Positions 9,626 to 17,957 of a DNA stretch of 64,000 bases are shown one piece after another. The number at the start of each line of letters is the position of its first letter. The first letter of the stretch is position 1. The stretch spans positions 310,001 to 374,000 of the forward strand of contig NZ_JANCNS010000001.1 in the NCBI RefSeq assembly GCF_022570735.2, in the 5' to 3' direction. Both the position numbers and the translations under genes were made by a program. Below the pieces are notes generated by a model. That model was not told the DNA's origin. It was given only the letters and a program-made list of their open reading frames with translations, and made no database searches. The stretch comes from Christiangramia oceanisediminis (GTDB lineage: Bacteria > Bacteroidota > Bacteroidia > Flavobacteriales > Flavobacteriaceae).

Positions 9626-10252
9626 ATGAGTTTAGTGCGACTGAATATAAAGGGAATTTCTTATAGTCAAACACAAAACGGAGCTTACGCCCTAATCCTT
9701 AGCGAGGTAGACGGCGAAAGGAAGCTACCTATTGTGATCGGGGCATTTGAAGCACAATCTATTGCCATAGCCCTCGAAAAAGAGATCAAGCCACCAAGAC
9801 CCCTTACCCATGATCTTTTCAAAAACTTTTCGGACCGATTTGAGATCGTGGTCAAACAAGTGATAATCCACAAACTGGTAGACGGAGTTTTCTATTCCAG
9901 CCTTATCTGTGAACGTGAAGGCGTAGAAGAGATCGTGGATGCGCGTACCAGTGATGCAATTGCCCTCGCATTAAGGTTTAACGCACCAATTTTCACCTAT
10001 AAAAATATCCTGGACAAAGCAGGAATCTACTTAAAGGCTGAGGAAAAACAACGAGAAAAACAGGAAAAGGAAGAAGAAGAGATCATAGAAGATGAACTTC
10101 TTAAAGAAGAAATTGAGATCAAATCGCAAGATTCCTCAGATTATAAAAAAATGTCCCTGGAAGAACTAAAAGAATTGCTTAGCCAGGCCGTTAGTCAGGA
10201 AGACTACGAAAAAGCTGCCCGAATCAGGGACGAAATTTCCAAAAGAAAATAA
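9626..10252 (+). CDS. Bifunctional nuclease (DUF151) with C-terminal UVR motif
   Basis: 208 residues. Residues 1-135 are a DUF151/BFN domain (SLVRLNIKGISYSQTQNGAY, LPIVIGAFEAQSIA, DARTSDAIALALR). In plants and a few bacteria this family has been reported to degrade RNA and DNA. A Glu/Lys-rich charged linker (137-165) leads to a UvrB/UvrC-type motif (about 168-205, LEELKELLSQAV...EDYEKAARIRDEI), a helical hairpin that binds protein partners. The combination of the two domains is typical of Bacteroidota. The gene is 5 bases upstream of the nucleoside transporter, suggesting co-transcription and perhaps nucleotide salvage or repair-linked roles. Confidence 0.9.
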   Translation: MSLVRLNIKGISYSQTQNGAYALILSEVDGERKLPIVIGAFEAQSIAIALEKEIKPPRPLTHDLFKNFSDRFEIVVKQVIIHKLVDGVFYSSLICEREGVEEIVDARTSDAIALALRFNAPIFTYKNILDKAGIYLKAEEKQREKQEKEEEEIIEDELLKEEIEIKSQDSSDYKKMSLEELKELLSQAVSQEDYEKAARIRDEISKRK

Positions 10253-10257
10253 CCCAA

Positions 10258-11958
10258 ATGAACAAGACCTGGTGTTGCCTATTCCTGATCGTATGCTCTT
10301 TTACGTCGGTTTTCTCCCAAACTATTTCAAAATCCTGGCAACTCGAAGACCTCAATTCAGCTTCAGAACAATTCTTTGGCGGTGCAACTGAGTTGAATTT
10401 CGATGAGGGAACTTTCAATTTCCTGAATTCTGAAAACATGGATACCCTGGCCTCAGGTGATTATATCTATCAGAACAAACTGCTTGTTCTTTTTTACAAC
10501 ACTCCTAAAGACAGCCTTCAGAATTTAAGGATCTCGCAACTTTCAGAATCTTCCATGACCATAGTTTCAGGAGGCAAAGAATTTCAGCTGGAAACCAAAG
10601 ACCTTGAGGCCACCGAAGCTATCCCAGCCGATGTTGCCAAGGAAATGATCCCCAGCCAGGGAATCACCTCCACCGGGTTAATGAGAGGCTTACTGGGCAT
10701 GTTCGTTCTAATAGGCATCGCCTTTTTATTTTCAAGCAATCGAAGGGCCATCAACTGGAAAACCGTAGGGCTAGGACTGGCTGCTCAACTATTGCTCGCT
10801 ATTGGTGTTCTCAAGATCACCGTAGTTCAAAAATTATTTGATTTCGTTGGTAAAGGCTTCGTAAAAATCCTCGATTTTACGATGGAAGGAAGTGAATTCC
10901 TTTTAGGTGGCCTTATGGACGTTAACAGCTATGGCTTCATTTTCCTTTTTCAAATCTTACCAACCGTGATCTTCTTTTCGGCATTGACTTCAGTGCTGTT
11001 CTACTTTGGGATCATTCAGGTAGTGGTTAAAGGACTCGCCTGGGTATTGACAAAATTACTAGGAATTTCAGGCCAGGAAAGTTTAAGTGTAGCTGGAAAT
11101 ATTTTCCTGGGTCAAACCGAAGCTCCCCTTATGATCAAGGCATATCTTGAACGAATGACGCGATCTGAGATCCTGCTGGTAATGATCGGGGGAATGGCTA
11201 CTGTTGCCGGTGGCGTACTGGCTGCCTATATAGGTTTCCTTGGAGGGGACGACCCGGTGATGAGACTGCAATTTGCAAAACACCTGCTTACTGCTTCGGT
11301 TATGGCGGCACCAGGAGCGATCGTTATTTCAAAAATCTTATATCCTCAAACCGAGAAGATCAGCACCGATGTGAGCGTCTCTTCTGAAAATATTGGCTCG
11401 AACCTCCTTGACGCCATAGCGAACGGAACTACCGAAGGTCTAAAACTTGCAGCAAATGTTGCCGCCATGTTATTAGTGTTCATCGCTTTTATCGCTATGA
11501 TCAATTATTTGCTCGGCGGCCTGGGTAATTTCACAACCTTAAATTCGGTGATCGCTGACTACACTCCCTATTCAAAGTTATCCCTGGAGTCTATTCTTGG
11601 CCTGGTTTTCTCACCACTTATGTGGCTGATAGGAGTTGCAAAGGAAGATATGATGCTGATGGGCCAGTTACTGGGAATTAAGCTCGCGGCAAGTGAATTT
11701 GTGGGTTACATTCAACTGGCCGATCTAAAGAACCCGGCAAATGTGCTAAGCCTGAATTATGAAAAATCGGTCATCATGGCCACTTATATGCTATGTGGAT
11801 TTGCGAATTTCGCTTCGATCGGGATTCAGATAGGTGGAATTGGTTCTTTGGCTCCGGGTCAACGAAAGACGCTTTCTGAATTCGGAATGAAAGCACTTAT
11901 TGGCGGGACCCTGGCTTCCCTGCTCTCGGCTACCATAGCCGGAATGATAATCGGGTAA
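10258..11958 (+). CDS. NupC-family concentrative nucleoside transporter with N-terminal exported domain
   Basis: 566 residues; ordinary NupC proteins have about 400. The C-terminal 425 residues are a complete nucleoside:cation symporter. They contain GQTEAPLMIKAYLERMTRSE, the GGMATVAGGVLAAYIG re-entrant segment and the closing GFANFASIGIQIGGIGSLAPGQR. The first 20 residues are a signal peptide (ending VFSQ). Residues 21-135 are a beta-rich domain resembling lipocalin-like stress domains (KSWQLEDLN...LNFDEGTFNF). TM1 of the transporter begins near 141. The extra domain should lie in the periplasm and could capture or gate substrate, which is inference. It follows the nuclease gene by 5 bases. 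Confidence 0.92.
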   Translation: MNKTWCCLFLIVCSFTSVFSQTISKSWQLEDLNSASEQFFGGATELNFDEGTFNFLNSENMDTLASGDYIYQNKLLVLFYNTPKDSLQNLRISQLSESSMTIVSGGKEFQLETKDLEATEAIPADVAKEMIPSQGITSTGLMRGLLGMFVLIGIAFLFSSNRRAINWKTVGLGLAAQLLLAIGVLKITVVQKLFDFVGKGFVKILDFTMEGSEFLLGGLMDVNSYGFIFLFQILPTVIFFSALTSVLFYFGIIQVVVKGLAWVLTKLLGISGQESLSVAGNIFLGQTEAPLMIKAYLERMTRSEILLVMIGGMATVAGGVLAAYIGFLGGDDPVMRLQFAKHLLTASVMAAPGAIVISKILYPQTEKISTDVSVSSENIGSNLLDAIANGTTEGLKLAANVAAMLLVFIAFIAMINYLLGGLGNFTTLNSVIADYTPYSKLSLESILGLVFSPLMWLIGVAKEDMMLMGQLLGIKLAASEFVGYIQLADLKNPANVLSLNYEKSVIMATYMLCGFANFASIGIQIGGIGSLAPGQRKTLSEFGMKALIGGTLASLLSATIAGMIIG

Positions 11959-11975
11959 ATTAGCACTTGAGTCAT

Positions 11976-12000
11976 AAAGTTTTAGAAAACTTTCTTATTT
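11976..12000 (+). terminator. AT-rich hairpin after nucleoside transporter
   Basis: AAAGTTTT-AG-AAAACTTT is a perfect 8-bp stem followed by CTTATTT. It is weak in GC but correctly placed, 18 bases after the stop. Confidence 0.5.
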
Positions 12001-12086
12001 GATTTTCTTCCAGATATAGGAATACTTATAAATTGGTGAATCCTCGTTTTGCGGATCCAGCAAGGGGAAGTATTAAATACGGAAGA

Positions 12087-13058
12087 ATGAAAGAGACCAA
12101 TACCAGGAAAGTTTATAGAGGAGAAGAGGCCCAGTGGCCACACCAGATCCCGCTTAGCGGATGGAAGGATATCGGCAAAAGGGTCTGGCATGAGATGAAG
12201 GTAGATCACGTGCAGATCGTTTCAGCAGGAGTTGCATTTTATTTTTTCCTATCCATTTTCCCAACCATAGTGGCCGCTATTTCGATCTACACCCTGGTTC
12301 TGGAACCTGCACAAATCCAGGAGCAGATCTCCAGGCTTAACCTGGTTCTACCTCCAAGGGCATATGACATGATCACTGATTTTTTGCAGCCCGTTATTCA
12401 GCAGAGTCGAAAAGAAATTAGCTGGGGACTGGTCATTAGTGTCCTGGTTAGTATCTGGAGTGCGAACAAAGGAACCAATGCCCTGTTCCAGGGGATCAAT
12501 ATCGCCTATGACGAACTGGACTCCAGGAACATCGTCAAGAAGAATCTTTTGAGCCTGTTATTTACACTTTGCGGACTCGTAATTGGATTGCTAAGTCTTC
12601 TCATAATTATATTTTTCCCTTTATTCATTCATAAATTTGGATTGCCCACCCAGGTTGAAGATATTATTACCTGGTTCAGGTGGGTGATCCTTGGCTTTAT
12701 ACTAATTGGCAGCCTGAGCGTGGTTTACAAGATCGCTCCCAACCGAAGGAATCCCAGGTTTAGATGGGTTAGCTGGGGTGCATTACTGGGCACCGCGATT
12801 TGGCTGGGCGGCTCCATGCTGTTTTCCTGGTATGTGAGCAATTTTGGAAGTTATGAAGACCTTTACGGTAGTTTTGCCGCGGTGGCGATCATGATGTTAT
12901 GGCTTTTCCTCACCGCTTTTATCGTTCTAATGGGAGCCGAGATCAATTCAGAAATGGAACATCAAACCAGGCATGATACCACAATTGGCAAAAACAGGCC
13001 AATGGGAGAACGAAACGCCTACCATGCCGACAGGTGCGCAGTAGACGATGATTGTTAA
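12087..13058 (+). CDS. YihY/BrkB-family inner-membrane protein
   Basis: 323 residues from the ATG at 12087. An upstream in-frame TTG at 12033 would add 18 residues with no family similarity. Six membrane segments are visible, starting with VSAGVAFYFFLSIFPTIVAA, a hallmark of the family (once misnamed ribonuclease BN). Other conserved parts are SIWSANKGTNALFQGINIAYDE, KIAPNRRNPRFRWVSWGALLG, and the final YGSFAAVAIMMLWLFLTAFIVLMGAEINSE. The transport function in bacteria is not settled. The tail is hydrophilic with two cysteines. It stands alone between the transporter and thyA. Confidence 0.88.
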   Translation: MKETNTRKVYRGEEAQWPHQIPLSGWKDIGKRVWHEMKVDHVQIVSAGVAFYFFLSIFPTIVAAISIYTLVLEPAQIQEQISRLNLVLPPRAYDMITDFLQPVIQQSRKEISWGLVISVLVSIWSANKGTNALFQGINIAYDELDSRNIVKKNLLSLLFTLCGLVIGLLSLLIIIFFPLFIHKFGLPTQVEDIITWFRWVILGFILIGSLSVVYKIAPNRRNPRFRWVSWGALLGTAIWLGGSMLFSWYVSNFGSYEDLYGSFAAVAIMMLWLFLTAFIVLMGAEINSEMEHQTRHDTTIGKNRPMGERNAYHADRCAVDDDC

Positions 13059-13194
13059 ATTCAGGACTCAAAATGGTTGATAGCAGGTTGATAAGTCTGG
13101 GATTTTAAGAATAAAAAATGCCGGCATTCCTACCTGTTTTCTTATTTTTATTGGAATTAAAATTGAAGTAATTTCCCCCAAAAAGTCTCGATAA

Positions 13195-14019
13195 ATGAAG
13201 CAATATCACGACCTACTGAAGCATGTTCTGGAGCATGGAGCCGAAAAAGGTGACCGTACAGGTACGGGAACCAAAAGTGTATTTGGCTACCAGATGCGAT
13301 TTGATCTAAGTGAAGGTTTCCCAATGGTAACCACTAAAAAACTACATTTAAAATCCATCATACACGAATTGCTATGGTTTCTTAATGGCGATACCAATAT
13401 TGAATATCTCCAGGAAAACGGAGTGCGTATTTGGAACGAGTGGGCAGACGAGAACGGTGATCTTGGTCCTGTATACGGGCATCAGTGGAGGAACTGGAAC
13501 AGTGAAGAAATAGACCAGATCAAGGAGATCGTTCAAACGCTTAAGACCAATCCCAACAGTCGCAGGATGCTGGTTTCGGCCTGGAACCCTTCTGTCTTAC
13601 CAGACACCTCAAAATCATTTTCAGAAAATGTGGCAAATGGAAAGGCTGCGCTTCCACCCTGCCATGCATTCTTTCAATTCTATGTCGCGAATGGAAAATT
13701 GTCCTGCCAGTTATATCAAAGAAGTGCCGATATTTTCCTGGGCGTACCTTTCAATATTGCCTCCTATGCTCTTCTTACCATGATGATGGCGCAGGTGTGC
13801 GGTTACGAGCCTGGAGACTTTATTCATACTTTTGGAGATGCACATATTTACAGCAATCACATGGAACAGGTAGAACTGCAATTAAGCAGGGATCCAAGGC
13901 CATTACCTACCATGAGGATCAACCCGGAAGTAAAAGATATTTTTGGATTTAAATTTGAAGATTTTATTTTAGAGGATTATGACCCGCATCCAGGAATCAA
14001 AGCCAAGGTTGCGGTTTAA
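13195..14019 (+). CDS. thyA: Thymidylate synthase
   Basis: 274 residues. It methylates dUMP to dTMP using methylene-tetrahydrofolate and releases dihydrofolate, which FolA (19.6 kb in this window) reduces. Catalytic Cys156 sits in [12 protein letters not shown], followed by the dUMP-binding [20 protein letters not shown]. The N-terminal RTGTGT loop and C-terminal [11 protein letters not shown] are intact. About ten extra residues ([11 protein letters not shown] region, just before the catalytic Cys) make it longer than the 264-residue E. coli enzyme. Such an insertion is compatible with activity and is probably lineage-specific. Confidence 0.97.
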   Translation: MKQYHDLLKHVLEHGAEKGDRTGTGTKSVFGYQMRFDLSEGFPMVTTKKLHLKSIIHELLWFLNGDTNIEYLQENGVRIWNEWADENGDLGPVYGHQWRNWNSEEIDQIKEIVQTLKTNPNSRRMLVSAWNPSVLPDTSKSFSENVANGKAALPPCHAFFQFYVANGKLSCQLYQRSADIFLGVPFNIASYALLTMMMAQVCGYEPGDFIHTFGDAHIYSNHMEQVELQLSRDPRPLPTMRINPEVKDIFGFKFEDFILEDYDPHPGIKAKVAV

Positions 14020-14047
14020 TATTAACCTTTAAAATTTTTTATATAGT

Positions 14048-14425
14048 ATGAAGAAGTTAGCAGTTATTGCATGTTTTTTAGTTGGTGGCCTGGGTATGGC
14101 AAATGCACAGCAAACATCACCAGTTTGGCCTGGTTGTGAAAATGCCGAAGACGTGAAAAAATGTTTTAACCAGAAACTATCGCAACATGTGAGTAAGAAT
14201 TATGAATATCCACAGAATGATGCCGGAGAGTATATTCGTGGAAAAGTTACCATTTCGTTCCAGATCGATGAGAACGGTGAGATTGCTGTAAATTCTATAG
14301 AAGGTGACAAACCGAAAGTAAAACAGGCTGCGCGCGAAATGATCATGAAAATTCCAAAGATGGAACCTGGAACTTTGAATGGAGAGCCTGATGCTCGTAA
14401 TTTCACCGTACCTTTCAATTTCTAA
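14048..14425 (+). CDS. Small periplasmic TonB-C-terminal-like protein (copy 1)
   Basis: 125 residues with a signal peptide (1-20, ending ANAQ). The mature part begins with VWPGCENAEDVKKCFNQKLSQHV and continues with the beta-alpha-beta pattern of the TonB C-terminal domain: YIRGKVTISFQIDENGEI, then KMEPGTLNGEPDARNFTVPFNF. It has no membrane anchor or proline-rich stem, so it cannot act as a normal TonB. Similar Cys-containing soluble domains are common in Flavobacteriaceae. Two cysteines (WPGC and KKCF) could form a disulfide. A close paralogue follows 23 bases downstream, clearly a tandem duplication. Confidence 0.82.
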   Translation: MKKLAVIACFLVGGLGMANAQQTSPVWPGCENAEDVKKCFNQKLSQHVSKNYEYPQNDAGEYIRGKVTISFQIDENGEIAVNSIEGDKPKVKQAAREMIMKIPKMEPGTLNGEPDARNFTVPFNF

Positions 14426-14448
14426 ACCTGAACTTAAATTCAACAATC

Positions 14449-14859
14449 ATGAAAAAACTCCTGATCATAGTGCTTATGTTTACTGGTCTTTCCGGCTTCT
14501 CCCAGGAAGATGTAGACGTAAAAGGCAATACAGTAACCATGAGAGAGACAGCTCCAGTTTGGCCGGGTTGTGAAGACAGCAAGGATAAGAAAGCCTGCTT
14601 CAACTCCAAGCTTATGGAACATATCAAGGAAAACATCCAGTATTCCAAGAATGATAAGGGCGAATATATCAGGGGTAAGGCCACCGTTTCCATGGAAGTG
14701 AATGAAGACGGGAAAGTAGTTGTAAATTCGGTAGAAGGTAAATCGCCAGTACTTAATAAAGAAGCCAAAAGGCTAATGGAATCAATCCCCACGATGACTC
14801 CAGGAAATCTGGGCGGAAAACCCAAGGCTATCAAGTATACCATTCCGCTGAATTTCTAG
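14449..14859 (+). CDS. Small periplasmic TonB-C-terminal-like protein (copy 2)
   Basis: 136 residues, paralogous to the gene just upstream. A signal peptide (1-17, GFSQ) precedes VWPGCEDSKDKKACFNSKLMEHI, then GEYIRGKATVSMEVNEDGKVVVNSVEG and a C-terminal TPGNLGGKPKAIKYTIPLNF. The WPGC...CFN cysteine pair and the IRGK strand are conserved between the two copies, while the leader and linker differ. It has a stand-alone TonB-CTD-like fold with no transmembrane anchor. Function is unknown; binding to TonB-box peptides or assembly into a larger complex are possibilities. The two genes form an operon ending at the terminator at 14.9 kb. Confidence 0.82.
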   Translation: MKKLLIIVLMFTGLSGFSQEDVDVKGNTVTMRETAPVWPGCEDSKDKKACFNSKLMEHIKENIQYSKNDKGEYIRGKATVSMEVNEDGKVVVNSVEGKSPVLNKEAKRLMESIPTMTPGNLGGKPKAIKYTIPLNF

Positions 14860-14883
14860 ATCAGGAAATTATCAAAAAATAAG

Positions 14884-14920
14884 AAAAGCCTTCGTTCAAC
14901 ATGGATGAAGGCTTTTTTTA
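14884..14920 (+). terminator. Intrinsic terminator of the TonB-like pair
   Basis: AAAAGCCTTC and GAAGGCTTTT form a 10-bp stem followed by a long T-run. Confidence 0.88.
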
Positions 14921-14997
14921 TGCAGCGCTACAGAATCACTGATTTAAGTTTAACTCGACCTTAACTTACCTCCTATCAGCCAGCATACAAAAAATCG

Positions 14998-15005
14998 TAA
15001 ATTTG
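14998..15005 (+). promoter_or_regulatory. Candidate -7 box of the egt genes
   Basis: TAAATTTG matches TAnnTTTG exactly, 29 bases before the egtB ATG. No clear -33 TTTG is present. Confidence 0.45.
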
Positions 15006-15033
15006 AGAGATACCCAATTGTATCCCTTATTTT

Positions 15034-16197
15034 ATGCTTTCACAACAGGAATTGATTACACTTTTTAAAGAAACCAGGAAAGACTCTGAAGATATTTGCT
15101 CCTATCTGGAAACCGAGGATTATGTGGTACAACCTATCGTAGACGTATCTCCTCCAAAATGGCATTTAGGACATACCACCTGGTTCTTTGAGGAATTCGT
15201 TCTGAAGAAATATGCTGAATCTCATAAACTGTTCGATAAAAATACAGCTTATGTTTTCAACAGCTATTACGAAAGCGTTGGGGACAAGGTTATTAGAACC
15301 AACCGGGGTAATCTTTCAAGACCTACGGTATCCTGGATCTATGAATTTCGTGACTATGTTACTAACTCCATGCTGGAATTGCTCAATAACAAAGATCTGG
15401 ATGAGGAAGCACTGGGAGTGATCGAAATTGGCTGTCATCACGAAAAGCAACACCAGGAACTCTTATATACCGATATTAAATACATCCTTGGAAATAACCC
15501 GCTTTTTCCGAAATATAACGAACAGTTCAAAGAGAACCCCATTCAGAATTTTAAAAAGGACTGGATTACGCTTGGGGAAGGATTATATGAGATAGGGCAT
15601 AAATCAGATGCTTTTTGTTATGATAATGAACAGGGAGTGCATAAAGTATTTCTCTGTGATTTTGAGATCTCGAACAAACTTGTTACCAATGGCGAATTCC
15701 TGGAATTCATGGAGGCCGGAGGATACCAGGATGTTCTACTCTGGCATGCCGAGGCCTGGGACTGGGTAAATGAACATACGATCAGGTCACCGTTCTACTG
15801 GCACAAGATCGATGGAGAATGGCATACCTATACCCTGAACGGTCTGGTAAAACTGGAGCCGGAAGCCCCAGTAACACACGTTTCCTACTACGAGGCATTT
15901 GCCTATGCCCAATGGAAAGGCATGCGGTTACCTACTGAACAGGAATGGGAAGCATCGCAGGATCAATTTGAATGGGGTAGCCGATGGGAATGGACAGAGA
16001 GCGCCTACTCCCCCTACCCTAACTATAAGAAACCTGAAGGCGCCCTTGGAGAGTACAACGGAAAATTCATGGTGAACCAAAAGGTGCTTAGGGGAGGCTC
16101 AGTGGCTACTTCGGCCCGGCATACCAGGCATACCTACAGAAATTTCTTTCATCCACAATTAAGATGGCAATTCACTGGCTTCAGGCTGGTTAAATAA
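15034..16197 (+). CDS. egtB: Ergothioneine biosynthesis sulfoxide synthase
   Basis: 387 residues. It uses non-haem Fe(II) and O2 to join a sulfur donor to N-alpha-trimethylhistidine (hercynine), forming the C-S bond of ergothioneine. An N-terminal DinB_2 domain (about 8-155) contributes the three-His iron site: KWHLGH (H44/H47) and HHEKQH (H136, H140). A C-terminal FGE-sulfatase/formylglycine-enzyme-like domain (about 170-387) ends in LRGGSVATSARHTRHTYRNFF...GFRLVK. No egtA or egtC is nearby, so it may use cysteine directly like type II EgtB enzymes; this is inference. It is too short, and lacks the methyltransferase domain, to be OvoA. egtD follows 9 bases downstream. Confidence 0.93.
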   Translation: MLSQQELITLFKETRKDSEDICSYLETEDYVVQPIVDVSPPKWHLGHTTWFFEEFVLKKYAESHKLFDKNTAYVFNSYYESVGDKVIRTNRGNLSRPTVSWIYEFRDYVTNSMLELLNNKDLDEEALGVIEIGCHHEKQHQELLYTDIKYILGNNPLFPKYNEQFKENPIQNFKKDWITLGEGLYEIGHKSDAFCYDNEQGVHKVFLCDFEISNKLVTNGEFLEFMEAGGYQDVLLWHAEAWDWVNEHTIRSPFYWHKIDGEWHTYTLNGLVKLEPEAPVTHVSYYEAFAYAQWKGMRLPTEQEWEASQDQFEWGSRWEWTESAYSPYPNYKKPEGALGEYNGKFMVNQKVLRGGSVATSARHTRHTYRNFFHPQLRWQFTGFRLVK

Positions 16198-16206
16198 AGC
16201 TTTAAT

Positions 16207-17175
16207 ATGAAAAATCCGCCAGAAACAATGTTTGAAACGGCCTTTGCAGAAGATACCTATAAAGGGCTAACCAGTTATCCCAAATACCTGCTATCGAAAT
16301 ATATCTATGATCAAAAAGGAGATAAACTTTTCCAACAGATCATGGATATGCCCGAATATTATTTAACCCAGTGTGAGCACAACATCCTGGAAATGAATGC
16401 TGCTGCCATCGCTGATGAGTTTAACAGCGAGAATGGTTTCGATCTTATCGAACTTGGAGCTGGTGATGGAAAAAAGACCAAGTTGTTATTAAAAGAACTG
16501 GTTGAAAGAAAATCAGATTTTGCCTATTTACCAGTGGACATAAGTCAGCATGTACTCGATGAACTGGAAGGCTCCCTGAAAAAAGACATGCCTGCAGTTA
16601 AGGTAAAGGTACAGCAGGGCACCTATTTCAAGACCCTCGAAAAGCTGGCAGAATATAATTCCAGGAAGAAGGTGATCCTGGTATTAGGTAGTAATATTGG
16701 AAATCTACTTCACAAAAGAGCCGTGGAGTTCCTGGCAAATATCGCTGCAGCGATGAGCGATGATGATATGCTGTTCATGGGGTTTGACCAGAAAAAGCAT
16801 CCGCAAAAAATACTGGATGCCTATAATGATCCCGCGGGAATTACGGAAGCCTTCAATAAGAATCTGCTGGTTCGTATCAATGCTGAGCTGGGAGGAAATT
16901 TTAATCCCGATCAATTCCTTCACTGGGAAACTTACGACCCAGAAACCGGAACTGCCAAAAGCTTCCTGGTAAGCAAGACCGCCCAAAAGGCGAGCATAGA
17001 AAAACTTCGATTAGAGGTTCAATTCGAAGCCTGGGAAAGCATACATACCGAGATCTCTCAAAAATATGATGATGCCATTGTAAACTGGCTGGCAGACGAA
17101 GCCGGACTAAAGGTAGAACGCTCCTTTAGTGACAGGGATGACTGCTTTAAGAATTACATTTTCAGAAAAAAATAA
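16207..17175 (+). CDS. egtD: L-histidine N-alpha-methyltransferase
   Basis: 322 residues, full length. It transfers three methyl groups from S-adenosylmethionine to histidine, giving hercynine, the substrate for EgtB. The SAM-binding loop is DLIELGAGDGKKTKLLLKEL (about 79-98). LPVDISQHVLDE, ILVLGSNIGNL and the C-terminal YDDAIVNWLADEAGLKVERSFSD are all typical. The start ATG lies 9 bases after the egtB stop, so the two are translated from one message. The DUF427 gene follows after 11 bases. Confidence 0.94.
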   Translation: MKNPPETMFETAFAEDTYKGLTSYPKYLLSKYIYDQKGDKLFQQIMDMPEYYLTQCEHNILEMNAAAIADEFNSENGFDLIELGAGDGKKTKLLLKELVERKSDFAYLPVDISQHVLDELEGSLKKDMPAVKVKVQQGTYFKTLEKLAEYNSRKKVILVLGSNIGNLLHKRAVEFLANIAAAMSDDDMLFMGFDQKKHPQKILDAYNDPAGITEAFNKNLLVRINAELGGNFNPDQFLHWETYDPETGTAKSFLVSKTAQKASIEKLRLEVQFEAWESIHTEISQKYDDAIVNWLADEAGLKVERSFSDRDDCFKNYIFRKK

Positions 17176-17186
17176 TAAGCCACATT

Positions 17187-17468
17187 ATGAAAGCAATCTG
17201 GAACAACAGGGTCATTGCAGAAAGTTCAGAAACAAAGGTTGTTGAAAGCAATCATTATTTCCCGCCCGAGTCTCTCAAGCGGGAATATTTTAAATCAAGC
17301 GAATCTCATACTACCTGTCCCTGGAAGGGAAAGGCGTCTTATCTTCACGTGGAGGTAGATGGAAAGACCAATAAAGATGCAGCCTGGTATTACCCGCAAC
17401 CTAAGGAAGCGGCAAATCATATCAAAGAATATGTTGCTTTCTGGAACGGAGTACAGGTAACCGAATAA
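17187..17468 (+). CDS. DUF427 family small protein
   Basis: 93 residues, a single DUF427 domain. MKAIWNNRVIAES, VESNHYFPPESL, TCPWKGKASYLHVEVDG and AAWYYPQPKEAANHIKEYVAFWNGVQV are conserved across the family. The fold is a small beta-barrel of unknown function. It has no signal peptide, so it should be cytosolic. It lies 11 bases downstream of egtD on the same strand and ends one base before the convergent CBM48 gene. The tight linkage suggests it is made with the ergothioneine enzymes, but a role there is not established. Confidence 0.9.
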   Translation: MKAIWNNRVIAESSETKVVESNHYFPPESLKREYFKSSESHTTCPWKGKASYLHVEVDGKTNKDAAWYYPQPKEAANHIKEYVAFWNGVQVTE

Positions 17469-17759
17469 TTAGACTACCACTACGCTGTTTTCTGAACCTG
17501 CGAAATCATTCCATTTGTACTTATCGGCTTCCGGTTCGTTCTTCCACGAACCATCTACCACGTACTTGAATTCATATTCCTTATCTACGGGCAGGTTTAA
17601 CTGACCTTTGAAATTTCCATTCTTGTATTTCTTCAGTTTAACCGGCTTCCATTTATTGAAATCTCCTGCAACTTCAACTTTATCGGCTTCCTGGGAAGGA
17701 AAGCAAAAAGTGATCTTACACTCCGGCTTCGATTTAAGATATTGTTTAGTGATAGGCAT
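17469..17759 (-). CDS. Stand-alone CBM48/AMPK-type glycogen-binding domain protein
   Basis: 96 residues from the ATG at 17759; a further 15 in-frame residues upstream have no family similarity. It consists of one early-set domain of the isoamylase N-terminal/AMPK-beta kind: ITFCFPSQEADKVEVAGDFN, W.PVKLKKYKNGNFKGQLNL and EFKYVVDGSWKNEPEADKY, then N-D and a beta-strand end. Such domains bind glucan chains. No catalytic domain is attached and no glycogen gene is adjacent, so it may be a targeting subunit for an unlinked enzyme. It is cytosolic and convergent with DUF427 with no gap. Confidence 0.88.
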   Translation of the reverse strand: MPITKQYLKSKPECKITFCFPSQEADKVEVAGDFNKWKPVKLKKYKNGNFKGQLNLPVDKEYEFKYVVDGSWKNEPEADKYKWNDFAGSENSVVVV

Positions 17760-17957
17760 GATATTATTTTTAGTTGTTTGTCGGGTCAAATTAAAATAAA
17801 ACATACTTATAAAACAATAAAAATCAACCGGTTACATCATTTTTCCGAATTCCGAAAAAATACATTGTATTGTCTGTAAAAATGAAAATACGCAAACGTT
17901 AACTTTCAGGAAAATTATAAGATTTTCAGATAATTACTTATCAGAATTAGCTGCGAA

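Noticed and set aside
15034-16197. OvoA (ovothiol synthase)
   Set aside because: Protein is half the length of OvoA, lacks the methyltransferase domain, and egtD follows directly.
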